From contig JAKIWI010000002.1 in the NCBI GenBank assembly GCA_022750115.1, forward strand, positions 173,221 through 237,220: a stretch of 64,000 nucleotides of DNA. The letters are read 5' to 3'. The DNA is from Thermoplasmata archaeon. Its GTDB lineage: Archaea > Thermoplasmatota > Thermoplasmata > Lutacidiplasmatales > UBA184. This document shows positions 34,688-43,515 of this stretch, piece after piece. The translations under genes were made by a program, and so were the position numbers. Position 1 is the stretch's first letter. Every line of letters begins with the position of its first letter. A model generated the notes under the pieces. The model was not told where the DNA came from, ran no database searches, and saw only the letters and a list, made by a program, of their open reading frames with translations.

Positions 34688-36482
34688 GTCGAGCGCAGAG
34701 TTCGCGGAGCCCGCCTACACGCGCATCCTGTTCCGCGCTCCCTCGGTCCCGCTCTGCGTCGGCTACGCGGTCCTCGCGGCCGCTCTCGCGGCGCTCGTCG
34801 TCGCGTTCCCCTCGATCGGCTCGTTCCAATTCCTTCCGGTCCTCGTCTACGTCTTCCTCGGTCCGGCGCTGATCGCCGGACTTCTCACGACGCCGCTCGC
34901 GGTCGCGTTGGGCGGTCGACTGTCCTGGCGCCGCGCCCTGCTCCTCTCGGCGACGGCGGCCGTCGTGCCGATCCCGGTCGCCCTGGTCGCCCGCGTCGTC
35001 GTCCTCCTGGTTCCCGCGACGATGCTTCCGGTGGCGCCGTTCTTGCTCTCGCTGCTCGGGCCGGTCCTGTGGTTCCGGCACATGAGCCTGTTCGGACTTT
35101 CGCGGTCCAGCCACCCGCGCTCCCTCCCGGCCTCGCTGATCCAACCCGTTCTCTCCGCCGCCGGAATCCTGTTCCTCGCCGGGCCGTCGCTGTCGCTCGG
35201 GATCGAGGCGGGGCTGTTCCTCTTGTTCGGGTTCCTCGCATCGGCGCTCCTGCTCCGGGCGGCGGACCGGCCGATCCGCCGCGAGTTCGGACACTCCGGA
35301 GTCTCCATGATCCGGCCGGTTCTCGACCACATCAACACCCGCGACCCGGCCGCCACGGCCGAGCTCGAGCGGTTCTTCGCACGGTTCTCGATTCCGGCGG
35401 ACCTTCGGGTCACGGTCCTGTCCGTCCGGGTCGGGGGCCGCGCGAAGGCGACGGTGGCCCTCCCGACGGTCCACCCCGGTCCGTTCGCCGCCCTGGGCGC
35501 CTCCGACCTGCCCCGACGGCTCGCGGAGCGACTCGGACCGGAGGCGGGGACCGTGTTCGTGCCGCACACCCCGTGCAACCACGACCTCGACCTTCCGACG
35601 CAGGAGGAGTTCGGCAAGGTGGCGTCGGCCACCGTGACGCTGGCCCAGTCCCTGCCCGCCGTCGGAACCCCGACGGCGAGCCCCCTCGTCTCCCCGTACC
35701 CGAACTCGCTCGCGCGGGCGCAGCGGCTCGGCGATTCGGTCGTGGTGACCGTGACGCAAGCTCCGGAGCCGACGGACGACATCGACCACTCGGTCGTCGA
35801 CCCCCTCGTGCGGTCCTACGAGGATCGTGGCCTTCGGCTCGCCGTCATCGACGCCCACAACTCCTACGTCGAGGGCCAGGGCGACCTGACCTACGGAACT
35901 CCGAACGCCGCTCGGCTCGTGCGCGACATCGAAGCCGCCGTCGCGGCGGCGAACGCGGCGTCGACCGACCAAGGGTTCCGCTTCGGCGTGGCCGCGCGCA
36001 CCGATTACACCCTGCGCCGCCACGGGATCGGTCCCACGGGCATCCGGGCGTGGGTCGTCGAGGCGGGGGGACGAAAGAGCGCGCACCTCCTCATCGACGG
36101 CAACAACCTCCTGAAGGGGGCCCGCGCGCCGATCCTCGAGGCTCTGCGAGGAGCCGTCGACGATGCGGAGGTGATGACGACGGACAACCACATCGTCCAC
36201 GAGGTGGACGGCGGGATCAACCCCGTCGGCCAGCGATACCCCGCGGAGTCGATCGCCCGGGATGCCCGGCAACTGGTCGACCAGGCGATCGCCGACCTCA
36301 CCGAGGCGACGGCCGTCAGCGGGAGCGTCGCGGTGCCGGGCGTTCGCGTCCTCCAGCCCGCCTGGACCCAACGGCTTTTGACCTCGCTCGGGGACACCGT
36401 CTCGATGTTCGGCAACTCCTTCCTGACAACGTATCTCCTCCTCGTGACGAGCTCGCTCGTCGTCGTGCTCGCCGTCCGCTAG
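34659..36482 (+). CDS. DUF2070 family membrane protein
   Basis: The 607-residue protein has six or seven spans in the first ~200 residues, a soluble domain of about 350 residues, and a last span at the C-terminus. The soluble part carries the DUF2070 conserved elements TVHPGPFAALGAS, PHTPCNHD, DAHNSY and TTDNHIVHEVDGG. The His/Asp-rich set looks like a metal or hydrolase site, but no activity is established for the family. It is embedded between lipid genes, so a lipid- or membrane-related role is possible. The GTG at 34659 overlaps GGGPS; a GTG at 34671 is the alternative. Confidence 0.9.
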   Translation: MRCAVHGAAESSAEFAEPAYTRILFRAPSVPLCVGYAVLAAALAALVVAFPSIGSFQFLPVLVYVFLGPALIAGLLTTPLAVALGGRLSWRRALLLSATAAVVPIPVALVARVVVLLVPATMLPVAPFLLSLLGPVLWFRHMSLFGLSRSSHPRSLPASLIQPVLSAAGILFLAGPSLSLGIEAGLFLLFGFLASALLLRAADRPIRREFGHSGVSMIRPVLDHINTRDPAATAELERFFARFSIPADLRVTVLSVRVGGRAKATVALPTVHPGPFAALGASDLPRRLAERLGPEAGTVFVPHTPCNHDLDLPTQEEFGKVASATVTLAQSLPAVGTPTASPLVSPYPNSLARAQRLGDSVVVTVTQAPEPTDDIDHSVVDPLVRSYEDRGLRLAVIDAHNSYVEGQGDLTYGTPNAARLVRDIEAAVAAANAASTDQGFRFGVAARTDYTLRRHGIGPTGIRAWVVEAGGRKSAHLLIDGNNLLKGARAPILEALRGAVDDAEVMTTDNHIVHEVDGGINPVGQRYPAESIARDARQLVDQAIADLTEATAVSGSVAVPGVRVLQPAWTQRLLTSLGDTVSMFGNSFLTTYLLLVTSSLVVVLAVR

Positions 36483-36501
36483 GCCGCGGGAGACGGCGAA
36501 C

Positions 36502-38136
36502 TTGGTCGACGTCGCCGCGGGGGAGCCGCTCCCGAGGGCCGCGGCCGAGGCCCTCGGCGACGCCGAAAGCATCCGTCTGCTCGCGGAACTGGTCGCCATC
36601 GCGCCGACCAACCTCGAAGACCCGCTCCACGACCGGTACGAAAAGCCGAACTACCGTCGCGCTGCCGACCGTATCGTCCGCGCGGCCCGGGACGCGGGTC
36701 TCGCGACGCGACTGTTCGACCCCATCGTCGACGGCCCCCACGTTCCGGAGCTTCGGGGGATCCCGCGGCCGAGCGTCGTGGTCGACCTGGACGCCCACCA
36801 GGCTCGGACGGTATTGATCCTCGCCCACTACGACGTCGTGCCCGTCCCGGCGGAGCAGCTCGGCCGCTGGCGGTCCCCGCCGCATGTCCTGACCTATCGG
36901 TCGAACGGCCGCCTGTACGGACGGGGCGCGAACGACGACCTAGGGAGCGGGGTCGTTGCGAGCCTGCTCGCCATGCGCCGACTCGCAGACGGGCCGGCTC
37001 CCCGCGCGAACGTCCGCCTGGTGCTGTGCTGCGACGAGGAGACCGGGGGAGAGGGCGGGATCGAGCAGGTCAAGGCCCACGACGAGCGCCTCCCCGAAGA
37101 CGATCCGGGCCGATTCCTGGTCGGTGACGTTGCGCTGATCCCCGATGGCTCCCCGCACGCGACCGCGAGTTCCTCCGGGCTCGTCTTCCTCGATGGCAGT
37201 TTCGATGGGCCGTCCTCGCTGCGCGAGTGCCTCGACTACGCCGACCGCCTCATCGCCCTCCACGATCGCGCGAAGACCTGGCGCTCCGTCTACGCTTCGC
37301 CGGACTGGCCCCAACACGGGGCGCCGGAGCCGGTCATCACCGGCCGCGCGACGCTCACCAAGTTCGATGTGGGGCCGGTCGCGGTAACGCCCACCGGGAC
37401 CCAACTCCTTGCGGCGCACGCCGAGACCGACGCCGCCAACCAGATCGCCCAGTCGGTGACGCTCGTCGTTTCCGGTCCGGGGGAGAGCGTCGATGCGCTG
37501 TTCGCATGGCTCGGGAGCTCGGTCCGGCTGCCCTTCCACGTCGCGCCGCCGACCGGGACGGCGCTCACCGTCCCCCCGGCGGCCCGGGCGATCCAGGTCG
37601 TCGGGGAGAGCTCCCACGGAGGATACCCCCATCGGGGGGCGAATCCGGTGCCCGAGACGGTTCGCCTGCTCCGGGGCGCGATGGAGCGCGGGCTGCTGCC
37701 CGCAACGGCGCCCGCTCCGTCCACCTTCTCGGTCGACCTGCGACTCATCCCGGAGATGACTCTCGAGTCCGGCCGCGACACGATCCTCGCCGAACTCCGC
37801 GCGTCGCTCGCGGCCGGGCTACCGAACGCCCGGGCGGAGGCTCCGCTCGCCCGCGCCCGTCGTGGCTACTGTCTCTCCCCCGACCATCCGGACGCCCGAC
37901 GGCTCGAGCGACTCTGCCGCGAGCTGTTCGACGCTCCCGGAGTGTTCGGAGAGTACGGTGGGACCGACGCGAGCTCACTGATCGGCGTCCGAACGCCCGG
38001 AGGAGATCCGATGCCCGCGCTCGTGTTCGGGAGCATGGACCGCGACGCCCACATCCACGAGGCCGAGGAGAGCGCGGACCCCGGGATGATCGCACGCGTC
38101 GCCAAGTTGATCGAGCGGTTCGTCCGCGAACCGTAG
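36502..38136 (+). CDS. M20 family metallopeptidase/deacylase (ArgE/DapE-like)
   Basis: The 544-residue di-zinc hydrolase has LILAHYDVVP (first His), GRGANDDLGSG (bridging Asp), CDEETGGEGG (Glu pair), the dimerisation-domain stretch SSHGGYPHRGANPVPE, and the final His in DAHIHEAEES. It is longer than usual; extra sequence occurs between the metal ligands at about residues 190-310. The substrate cannot be predicted; amino-acid or dipeptide deacylation is typical. TTG start at 36502, 20 nt after DUF2070. Confidence 0.88.
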   Translation: MVDVAAGEPLPRAAAEALGDAESIRLLAELVAIAPTNLEDPLHDRYEKPNYRRAADRIVRAARDAGLATRLFDPIVDGPHVPELRGIPRPSVVVDLDAHQARTVLILAHYDVVPVPAEQLGRWRSPPHVLTYRSNGRLYGRGANDDLGSGVVASLLAMRRLADGPAPRANVRLVLCCDEETGGEGGIEQVKAHDERLPEDDPGRFLVGDVALIPDGSPHATASSSGLVFLDGSFDGPSSLRECLDYADRLIALHDRAKTWRSVYASPDWPQHGAPEPVITGRATLTKFDVGPVAVTPTGTQLLAAHAETDAANQIAQSVTLVVSGPGESVDALFAWLGSSVRLPFHVAPPTGTALTVPPAARAIQVVGESSHGGYPHRGANPVPETVRLLRGAMERGLLPATAPAPSTFSVDLRLIPEMTLESGRDTILAELRASLAAGLPNARAEAPLARARRGYCLSPDHPDARRLERLCRELFDAPGVFGEYGGTDASSLIGVRTPGGDPMPALVFGSMDRDAHIHEAEESADPGMIARVAKLIERFVREP

Positions 38137-38151
38137 GCGGAGCCCGACACC

Positions 38152-38730
38152 GTGGTCGATCCCCATCTGAGGGTCGCCGCCGACGTGTTGTGGGTCCTCC
38201 TCCCGGCGTTGATCGCGAACGCCACGGCGACGCTGCCGCGCGGCCGCGGACCGCCCATGGACTTCGGACGGCTCTGGCCGGGTGACGGGCGCCGCGTGCT
38301 CGGACCGTCGAAGACCTGGTCGGGGTTCTGGTTCGGCACGCTGTTCGCGATGCCGTTCGGCCTCCTCGAGGCGTACCTGATCTTGATCGCGCCGCCGGAC
38401 CTCGCGATCGTCCCCCAGTTCGGCGCGTCGGTCCTCGCGGCGGTCCCGGTCGTCTTCCTGCTGAGCGCGGGAGCGATGACCGGCGATGCGTTCGGCTCGT
38501 TCGTCAAGCGCCGCCTCGGCCGACCGAGCGGCGGTCGCGCGATCCTCCTCGACCAGCTCCCGTTCGTCCTTCTCCCGCTCGTCGTCGGGGCGGTCCTATT
38601 CCCCTCGGTGTTCGTGACGACGTTCGAATCCTTCGAGGCGATTGCGTGGCTGTTGATCTACACCCTCGGGCTCCACGCCCTTTTCAACTACGTCGGATAC
38701 TGGGCGGGTCTGAAGAAGGTCCCCTGGTGA
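38152..38730 (+). CDS. carS: CDP-archaeol synthase (CarS)
   Basis: It activates unsaturated archaetidic acid with CTP to give CDP-archaeol, the step after the two prenyl transfers. The 192-residue membrane protein has the CarS/DUF46 signature: GPPMDFGRLWPGDGRRVLGPSKTWSGFWFG, then TGDAFGSFVKRRLG. About five spans. Its place in one operon with GGGP and DGGGP synthases puts three consecutive lipid steps together. GTG start, 15 nt after the M20 gene. Confidence 0.93.
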   Translation: MVDPHLRVAADVLWVLLPALIANATATLPRGRGPPMDFGRLWPGDGRRVLGPSKTWSGFWFGTLFAMPFGLLEAYLILIAPPDLAIVPQFGASVLAAVPVVFLLSAGAMTGDAFGSFVKRRLGRPSGGRAILLDQLPFVLLPLVVGAVLFPSVFVTTFESFEAIAWLLIYTLGLHALFNYVGYWAGLKKVPW

Positions 38731-38752
38731 GGCGGCCGCGGAACGGGGCGCC

Positions 38753-39280
38753 ATGACGGACACCGAGCTCGCGAAGGACCTGTTCGACTCCGGGGCGGTC
38801 CAGTTCGGGACGTTCACGCTCACCAGCGGCCAGACCTCGGACGTGTACATCGACGTGAAGCGCGCCGCCACCGACCCGGCGCGACTGCGGAGGATCGCCG
38901 AACGCCTCGCCCGCCACATGGGCGATGCGGAACGGCTGGCGGGGATGGAATTGGGGGCGGTGCCGCTCGTCGTCGCCCTGGCGCTCGAGGTCGGCCGCCC
39001 GTACGCCATCGTCCGGAAATCGACCCGAACCCACGGGACCGGGCGACGCATCGAAGGCGACATCCCGGTGGGGTCGCGCGTGCTGATCGTCGAGGACGTG
39101 ACCACGACCGGCGGCTCCGTCGTCGAGACCGTCGGGCTCCTCCGCGACGCCGGCGCCCGCGTGGACCGCGTGGTCTGCGTCGTCGACCGTCAGCAGGGGG
39201 CGGCCGACAAGCTCACGGCGGTCGGCGTGCGACTCGAGCCGCTGACCACCCTCGCGGAGCTGCGAGGCGCTCACACGTGA
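38753..39280 (+). CDS. pyrE: Orotate phosphoribosyltransferase
   Basis: It makes OMP from orotate and PRPP in pyrimidine synthesis. The 175-residue protein has the PRPP-binding motif VLIVEDVTTTGGS near residues 103-115, the early TSGQTSDVYIDVK element typical of OPRT, and YAIVRKSTRTHGTGRRIEG. Normal length for the archaeal form. It ends in a GTGA overlap with endA. Confidence 0.93.
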   Translation: MTDTELAKDLFDSGAVQFGTFTLTSGQTSDVYIDVKRAATDPARLRRIAERLARHMGDAERLAGMELGAVPLVVALALEVGRPYAIVRKSTRTHGTGRRIEGDIPVGSRVLIVEDVTTTGGSVVETVGLLRDAGARVDRVVCVVDRQQGAADKLTAVGVRLEPLTTLAELRGAHT

Positions 39281-40338
39281 GCGCCCGGCTCGGCCGGGAC
39301 GCCACGGCCCGCATCGAGGAAGCGTCCTACGCCGGCACGATCTACGGCCGCGGCTACTTCGGAACTCCCGACGCGAGCGGACTCTCCCTCGACCGCTACG
39401 AAACGGTCTACCTCACCGAGATGGCCCGCCTCGAGCTCGTCGACGGGCGGGAGCGCGCGGTGCTCTGGCCCGCGCTGTTCCGCCGGGCGGTCCGCTCCGA
39501 GCGCGGTTTCGGTGTCCGCTACATCGTCTACCGCGACCTCCGACAGCGGGGCTACGTCGTCCGGCGCTCTCCGCCCCCGACGTCGTTCGCGGTGCTTCCG
39601 CGCGGCGGCGTCCTGAACAAGACTCCGGCGAAGTACTGGGTCACCGCGTACTCCGAGCGGCAGCCGTTCGACCTCGCCGAGCTGACCGGACTCGCGGAGC
39701 GCGCCCACGGCGCGAAGAAATCGCTCCTCGTCGCCGTCGTCGACGAGGAGTCGGACCTGACGTACTACCGCACGCGGCGCTCCGCCCCCGTCGGCTCCCA
39801 CCCCTCGCAACCCCTCGCGACGGCCGCGGTCGGCTGGCTCGCGGAGGACCGCGTCGTCGTGTTCGAGGCCACGGCGGTGGCCGCGCTCGGCCAGGGGCTC
39901 GCCCACGGCAGCCGGATCGGCGAGCGACTCGAGCTCTCCATCCTGGAGGCGATGCACCTCGTCGAAACCGGTCAGCTCACGATCCGCGACGCGCGCGGCG
40001 GCCGGGCCGTCGCGCCGGAGGCGTTCCGCCGCCGCGCGGAGCGGCTCGAAAGCGGGTTCGGAGAACGCCTCGCGGCCTACCGGGCCCTCCGCGGCCGAGC
40101 GCTCGTCGTGAAAACGGGGTTCAAGTACGGCGCGCACCTGCGCGCCTACCCGCGCAACCCCGAGACGGTGCACGCCCGCTACCTCGTGCGCGCTGTGCCG
40201 GAGACGTATCGTGCTCCCTGGCCCGAGGTCGCCGGCGCGGTCCGGGTCGCTCAGGGAGTTCGCAAGGACCTGCTGCTCGCTGGGGTGGCCGCCGATGCGT
40301 CGGTGCGTTTCCTCGGCCTCGAGCGGGTACGTCCGTAG
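39277..40338 (+). CDS. endA: tRNA-splicing endonuclease, fused two-repeat form
   Basis: It cuts bulge-helix-bulge introns. The 353-residue protein is a tandem fusion. The N-terminal half (about 1-170) resembles an endonuclease subunit without a catalytic triad. The C-terminal half has the catalytic domain with VVKTGFKYGAHLRAY (Tyr291), VHARYLVRAV (His299) and GVRKDLLLAG (Lys330); the His-Lys distance of 31 matches known enzymes. Two-repeat proteins act as homodimers (the alpha-2 type). Co-translated after pyrE by a GTGA overlap. The tRNA-Glu gene in this window has an intron outside the anticodon loop, an unusual target for this type. Confidence 0.92.
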   Translation: MSARLGRDATARIEEASYAGTIYGRGYFGTPDASGLSLDRYETVYLTEMARLELVDGRERAVLWPALFRRAVRSERGFGVRYIVYRDLRQRGYVVRRSPPPTSFAVLPRGGVLNKTPAKYWVTAYSERQPFDLAELTGLAERAHGAKKSLLVAVVDEESDLTYYRTRRSAPVGSHPSQPLATAAVGWLAEDRVVVFEATAVAALGQGLAHGSRIGERLELSILEAMHLVETGQLTIRDARGGRAVAPEAFRRRAERLESGFGERLAAYRALRGRALVVKTGFKYGAHLRAYPRNPETVHARYLVRAVPETYRAPWPEVAGAVRVAQGVRKDLLLAGVAADASVRFLGLERVRP

Positions 40339-40373
40339 CGGAGATCCGCGGCGTAGGCCGCCAGTCGCACGAA

Positions 40374-41021
40374 CTACGTCCCGCCGGATTCGTATCGTTC
40401 GACCGCCGCCACCAGTGCGGCGAGCTTCCCCGCGTCGACCTTTCCGGGTGCGCGCTCCACACCGAGGGTCACATCGAGGCCCCAGGGACGGACCGCCGCG
40501 AGCGCCTCCGCGACCGTGTCGGGTGTGATCCCCCCGGCGAGCGTCAGCTTGCGGCCCGGCTGGAGGTCGACGAGCCGCGCGCTGATCTCCCAGTCCGCGC
40601 GATGCTCGCTGCCGTCCACGGCGGGGTCCCCCGCCGCATCGAGGTGCAGACGGGAGTAATCCTCCGCGGGCGGGACCACCGGCTCGGGTCCAGTGGTCCC
40701 TCGCCGCGGAACCGCAAGTGAGGGCACGATGTGGTGGATCTCGAGGAACTCGAGGCCGGTCGGAAGCGTGCCGTACACTTGGACTCGGTCGACGCCGACC
40801 TCGTCGAACAGTTGGTGGATGAGCTCCGGAGTCGGCGAGCGCGTGACGGCCCAGACCTCGGCTCCCGACGGCGCCTCGGCGACCAGCGCAGCGGCCCGCT
40901 CGATGCTGAGGTTGCGCGGTGCCTCGGGAACTCCGACGAGGAAGCCCGCGGCCCCACCGTCGGGAACGAGTCGGACCGAGTCGAGGTCGACGAGGCCGGA
41001 GAGCTTGACGAACGTCTTCAC
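40374..41021 (-). CDS. trpF: Phosphoribosylanthranilate isomerase (TrpF) with Ser at the catalytic Cys position
   Basis: TrpF performs the Amadori rearrangement in tryptophan synthesis. The 215-residue barrel starts KTFVKLSGL, where the family has K-x-C-G; the catalytic Cys is Ser8 here. LHLDAAGD provides the general-acid Asp, and AGGITPDTVAEAL followed by LDVTLGVERAPGKVDAGKL matches the phosphate-binding C-terminal end. The GTG start at 41021 lies in a 4-nt overlap with the aspartokinase stop, making it the last gene of the aromatic operon. No other trp gene is in the window. Activity with Ser is uncertain; a related isomerisation is possible. Confidence 0.82.
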   Translation of the reverse strand: MKTFVKLSGLVDLDSVRLVPDGGAAGFLVGVPEAPRNLSIERAAALVAEAPSGAEVWAVTRSPTPELIHQLFDEVGVDRVQVYGTLPTGLEFLEIHHIVPSLAVPRRGTTGPEPVVPPAEDYSRLHLDAAGDPAVDGSEHRADWEISARLVDLQPGRKLTLAGGITPDTVAEALAAVRPWGLDVTLGVERAPGKVDAGKLAALVAAVERYESGGT

Positions 41022-42442
41022 GCGGTTCCCTGCGGGGTCGAACGAGGGCCGAAGCCGTCGCCCGGACGAACGGGGGGACTCGGGCCGGGGCCAAAAGCCC
41101 GTCGGCCGCGCGGTCGTCGGGAGTTCGCTCGGATGGGAGCAGCGATCAGAGCCCGATGCAGCGTGCGGGCGGCGCGAATGCCTTCGCCCAACGGGACGGC
41201 GAGAGTGACGCTGGACCGGGTCGCGCTGACGCCGAGCGCCCCGACCAGAAGCCGGGAGGGGAACTTCGGAAGGGCGGCGATGCCCCCCGACCCCACGACG
41301 GAGACGAGCGAGACCGACTCGGGGCCCTCGAGATGGGCATTCTGCCGCGAGACGAGCCGGGCCAGTACGGCCCGAGCTTCGGCGACCTGGGACGCCTCGA
41401 CCACGACCGAGACGAGCGCGGCGGAGGTGAACGCTTGGACCACCGAGATCCGAGCCTTCGCGAGGTCCCCGCAGATCCCGGCGAGCACTCCCGAGCGGCC
41501 TCGTCCTCCGGGAAAGCGAAGTCGCCAGAGGGCGACGCCGGGGGACACGGTAACGGCGCGCACGGCGGGTGGGCCGGAGGGAGGGCCGATGATCGTCTGC
41601 TCGTGGGGCCGGTCGAGGGACCGGATGCGGAGTTCCACCCCGGCGAGGCGGGCGGGTTCCACGGCGAGGGGATGCAATACCCGAGATCCGGACTCGGCGA
41701 GCTCCTCCGCCTCTTCGTAGGAGAGTCGGGGGATCGGCTCGGCTGCAGGGACGAGCGTCGGGTCCGCCGACCGAACCGAGGCGGTACGCTTGACGAGCTC
41801 GATGAACGAGGCACCGAGGAGGGCGCCGAGGGCGCTGGCCGAGTAGTCCGACCCGCCCCTCCCGAGGGTGACGGGTTCCCCCAGGGCATCGCGTCCGAAA
41901 TAGCCGGTCACGACCGGGAGCTCGCCGCGCGCGAACCATCGGCCGAGTCCCCGGCGGACCGGTGCGCGCGACCGGTCCAGATTGATTCGGCCCGCTCCGA
42001 AATGTCCGTCGGTCCAGAGTCCGAGCTGCGCCGCGTCCACGCCCACGGAAGGGATCCCGGCCGCTCGGGCCCTCGGGACGAACCAGTCCATCGCGAGCCG
42101 TTCCCCGAACGCCAGCAGGCGGTCCCGCCCGGCGGGGGATGACGGGTTTCCGACGCCGAGGTGATCGAGCTCCCGTTGGAGATCGGCGAGTCGTTCGCGA
42201 AGTCGCAGGTCCGCCCCCGGGTGGAGCCGGCGGAGATGCGCCATCGTCCGCGCCCGCGTGGGGACGTCCTGGCGGGACTCGGTGGCCGCAAGCAGAGCAT
42301 CGGTCACTCCGGCGCGGGCCGACACGACGGCGACGACTCGTCCCCCGTCCCGGCGCAACTCCCCGAGTCGCGCGAGGACCGCCTCGGGCCGCGCGAGCGC
42401 TGCCCCCCCGAACTTGACGACGACCGGAGCGCGCTCGCTCAG
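41018..42442 (-). CDS. Aspartate kinase
   Basis: It phosphorylates aspartate, the first step to aspartate semialdehyde, which ADH synthase of this operon needs. About 474 residues: VVVKFGGAALARPEAVL at the start, VVAVVSARAGVTDALL, GRGGSDYSASALGALLGA, and two C-terminal ACT-like regions (GVLAGICGDLAKARISVVQAF), so feedback control is likely. No ATG, GTG or TTG is in frame near the conserved start; the only fitting codon is CTG at 42442, which overlaps the preceding stop as CTGA. A longer frame to 42730 is antisense-like and out of character. Confidence 0.88.
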   Translation of the reverse strand: MSERAPVVVKFGGAALARPEAVLARLGELRRDGGRVVAVVSARAGVTDALLAATESRQDVPTRARTMAHLRRLHPGADLRLRERLADLQRELDHLGVGNPSSPAGRDRLLAFGERLAMDWFVPRARAAGIPSVGVDAAQLGLWTDGHFGAGRINLDRSRAPVRRGLGRWFARGELPVVTGYFGRDALGEPVTLGRGGSDYSASALGALLGASFIELVKRTASVRSADPTLVPAAEPIPRLSYEEAEELAESGSRVLHPLAVEPARLAGVELRIRSLDRPHEQTIIGPPSGPPAVRAVTVSPGVALWRLRFPGGRGRSGVLAGICGDLAKARISVVQAFTSAALVSVVVEASQVAEARAVLARLVSRQNAHLEGPESVSLVSVVGSGGIAALPKFPSRLLVGALGVSATRSSVTLAVPLGEGIRAARTLHRALIAAPIRANSRRPRGRRAFGPGPSPPVRPGDGFGPRSTPQGTA

Positions 42443-43515
42443 GATCTCACCCGGCGGGGAAGCAGCCCCCGAGCGATCGCGAGCTCGGCGTTCAGGATCG
42501 ACCCTCCCGCTCCGCCGCGCACGGCGTTGTGCGACAGCAGAAAGAAGCGGAGGTGGGGTGGGTCCCATCGGACTCGGCCGATGGAAGCGGCCATCCCGCG
42601 CGCCCGCGCCGGCGCCCCCGCCCACCGGTCGAGGGCTGGCTGCGGGCGGTCGAGTTCTTCCCGGAGCACGATCGGCGGATGCGGGGCGGTCGGCAGCGCG
42701 ACCGACGCGAGCGGGTCGAAGGAACGCCACGCCGACTCGATCTGCGCGCGCTCCGGACGCCTTCGGGCCGTGACCGTCACCGCCTCCAGGTGGCCGTCGG
42801 TGACCGACACCCGGGCGGCGTGGACCAGGATGTCCGCGCTCGCCGGTTCGACGCCGTCCGGTGTCAGCCGGCCGAGGATCCGCCGCGTCTCCGTTGAGAC
42901 CTTTTCCTCCTCTCCCTCGATGAACGGGAGCACGTTGTCGACGACCCCGAGCGCCGTCACGCCCGGGAACCCGGCGCCGGACAGCGCTTGGTAGGTCGCC
43001 ACGTGCACGGCCGTCGGCGCGAGCAGCTTCCAGACCGGCGCAAGGCCGAGCGCGAGACCGGTCGCGGAGCAGTTCGGGTTGGTGACGAGCAACGCGCGAC
43101 CGGGCGTCCGGCCGTCGAGGAGACCCAAATGCTCGGGGTTCACCTCAGGGACCAGGAGCGGGATCTCGCGGTCCCGACGGTGGTCCGAGGCGTTGCTGAA
43201 TACGCTCACGCCCCGACGGGTCAGCTCGGTCTCGAGCGGTCCCGCCGTCCCGGAGGGGAGGGCACCGAAGGCGACCTCGATCCGGTCCGCAGCGAGCGCC
43301 CGCGGCGTCGCGGTCCGGAGCCGGAGGCCGGCCATCTCCGGGGGGACCGGCGCCGGCAACCTCCAGATCTCCTCCAGGCTGTGGCCGGCGGTGCGGTCCG
43401 TGCCGACGAGAACGGGTTCCTCGAACCACGGGTGAGCCGCGAGCATGCGCGCGAAGTGTTGGCCAATGAGGCCGGCCGCCCCGACGACGGCGCACGGCAC
43501 CTTCGCGTCGCTCAT
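42439..43515 (-). CDS. asd: Aspartate-semialdehyde dehydrogenase
   Basis: It reduces aspartyl phosphate to aspartate semialdehyde. The 358-residue protein has the NADP loop GAAGLIGQ (12-19), the catalytic Cys149 in NPNCSATGL, and VATYQALSGAGFPG, all typical of the archaeal/fungal-type enzyme. Its product feeds both the threonine/methionine/lysine branch and ADH synthase in this operon. The start overlaps the AroC stop by 4 nt (ATGA). Confidence 0.93.
   Translation of the reverse strand: MSDAKVPCAVVGAAGLIGQHFARMLAAHPWFEEPVLVGTDRTAGHSLEEIWRLPAPVPPEMAGLRLRTATPRALAADRIEVAFGALPSGTAGPLETELTRRGVSVFSNASDHRRDREIPLLVPEVNPEHLGLLDGRTPGRALLVTNPNCSATGLALGLAPVWKLLAPTAVHVATYQALSGAGFPGVTALGVVDNVLPFIEGEEEKVSTETRRILGRLTPDGVEPASADILVHAARVSVTDGHLEAVTVTARRRPERAQIESAWRSFDPLASVALPTAPHPPIVLREELDRPQPALDRWAGAPARARGMAASIGRVRWDPPHLRFFLLSHNAVRGGAGGSILNAELAIARGLLPRRVRS

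Noticed and set aside
34602-36611. 669-codon minus-strand frame
   Set aside because: Antisense to DUF2070; extremely rich in Arg, Asp, Glu and Gly with no fold-like pattern.
39271-41094. 607-codon minus-strand frame
   Set aside because: Antisense to EndA and out of frame over TrpF; chance composition.
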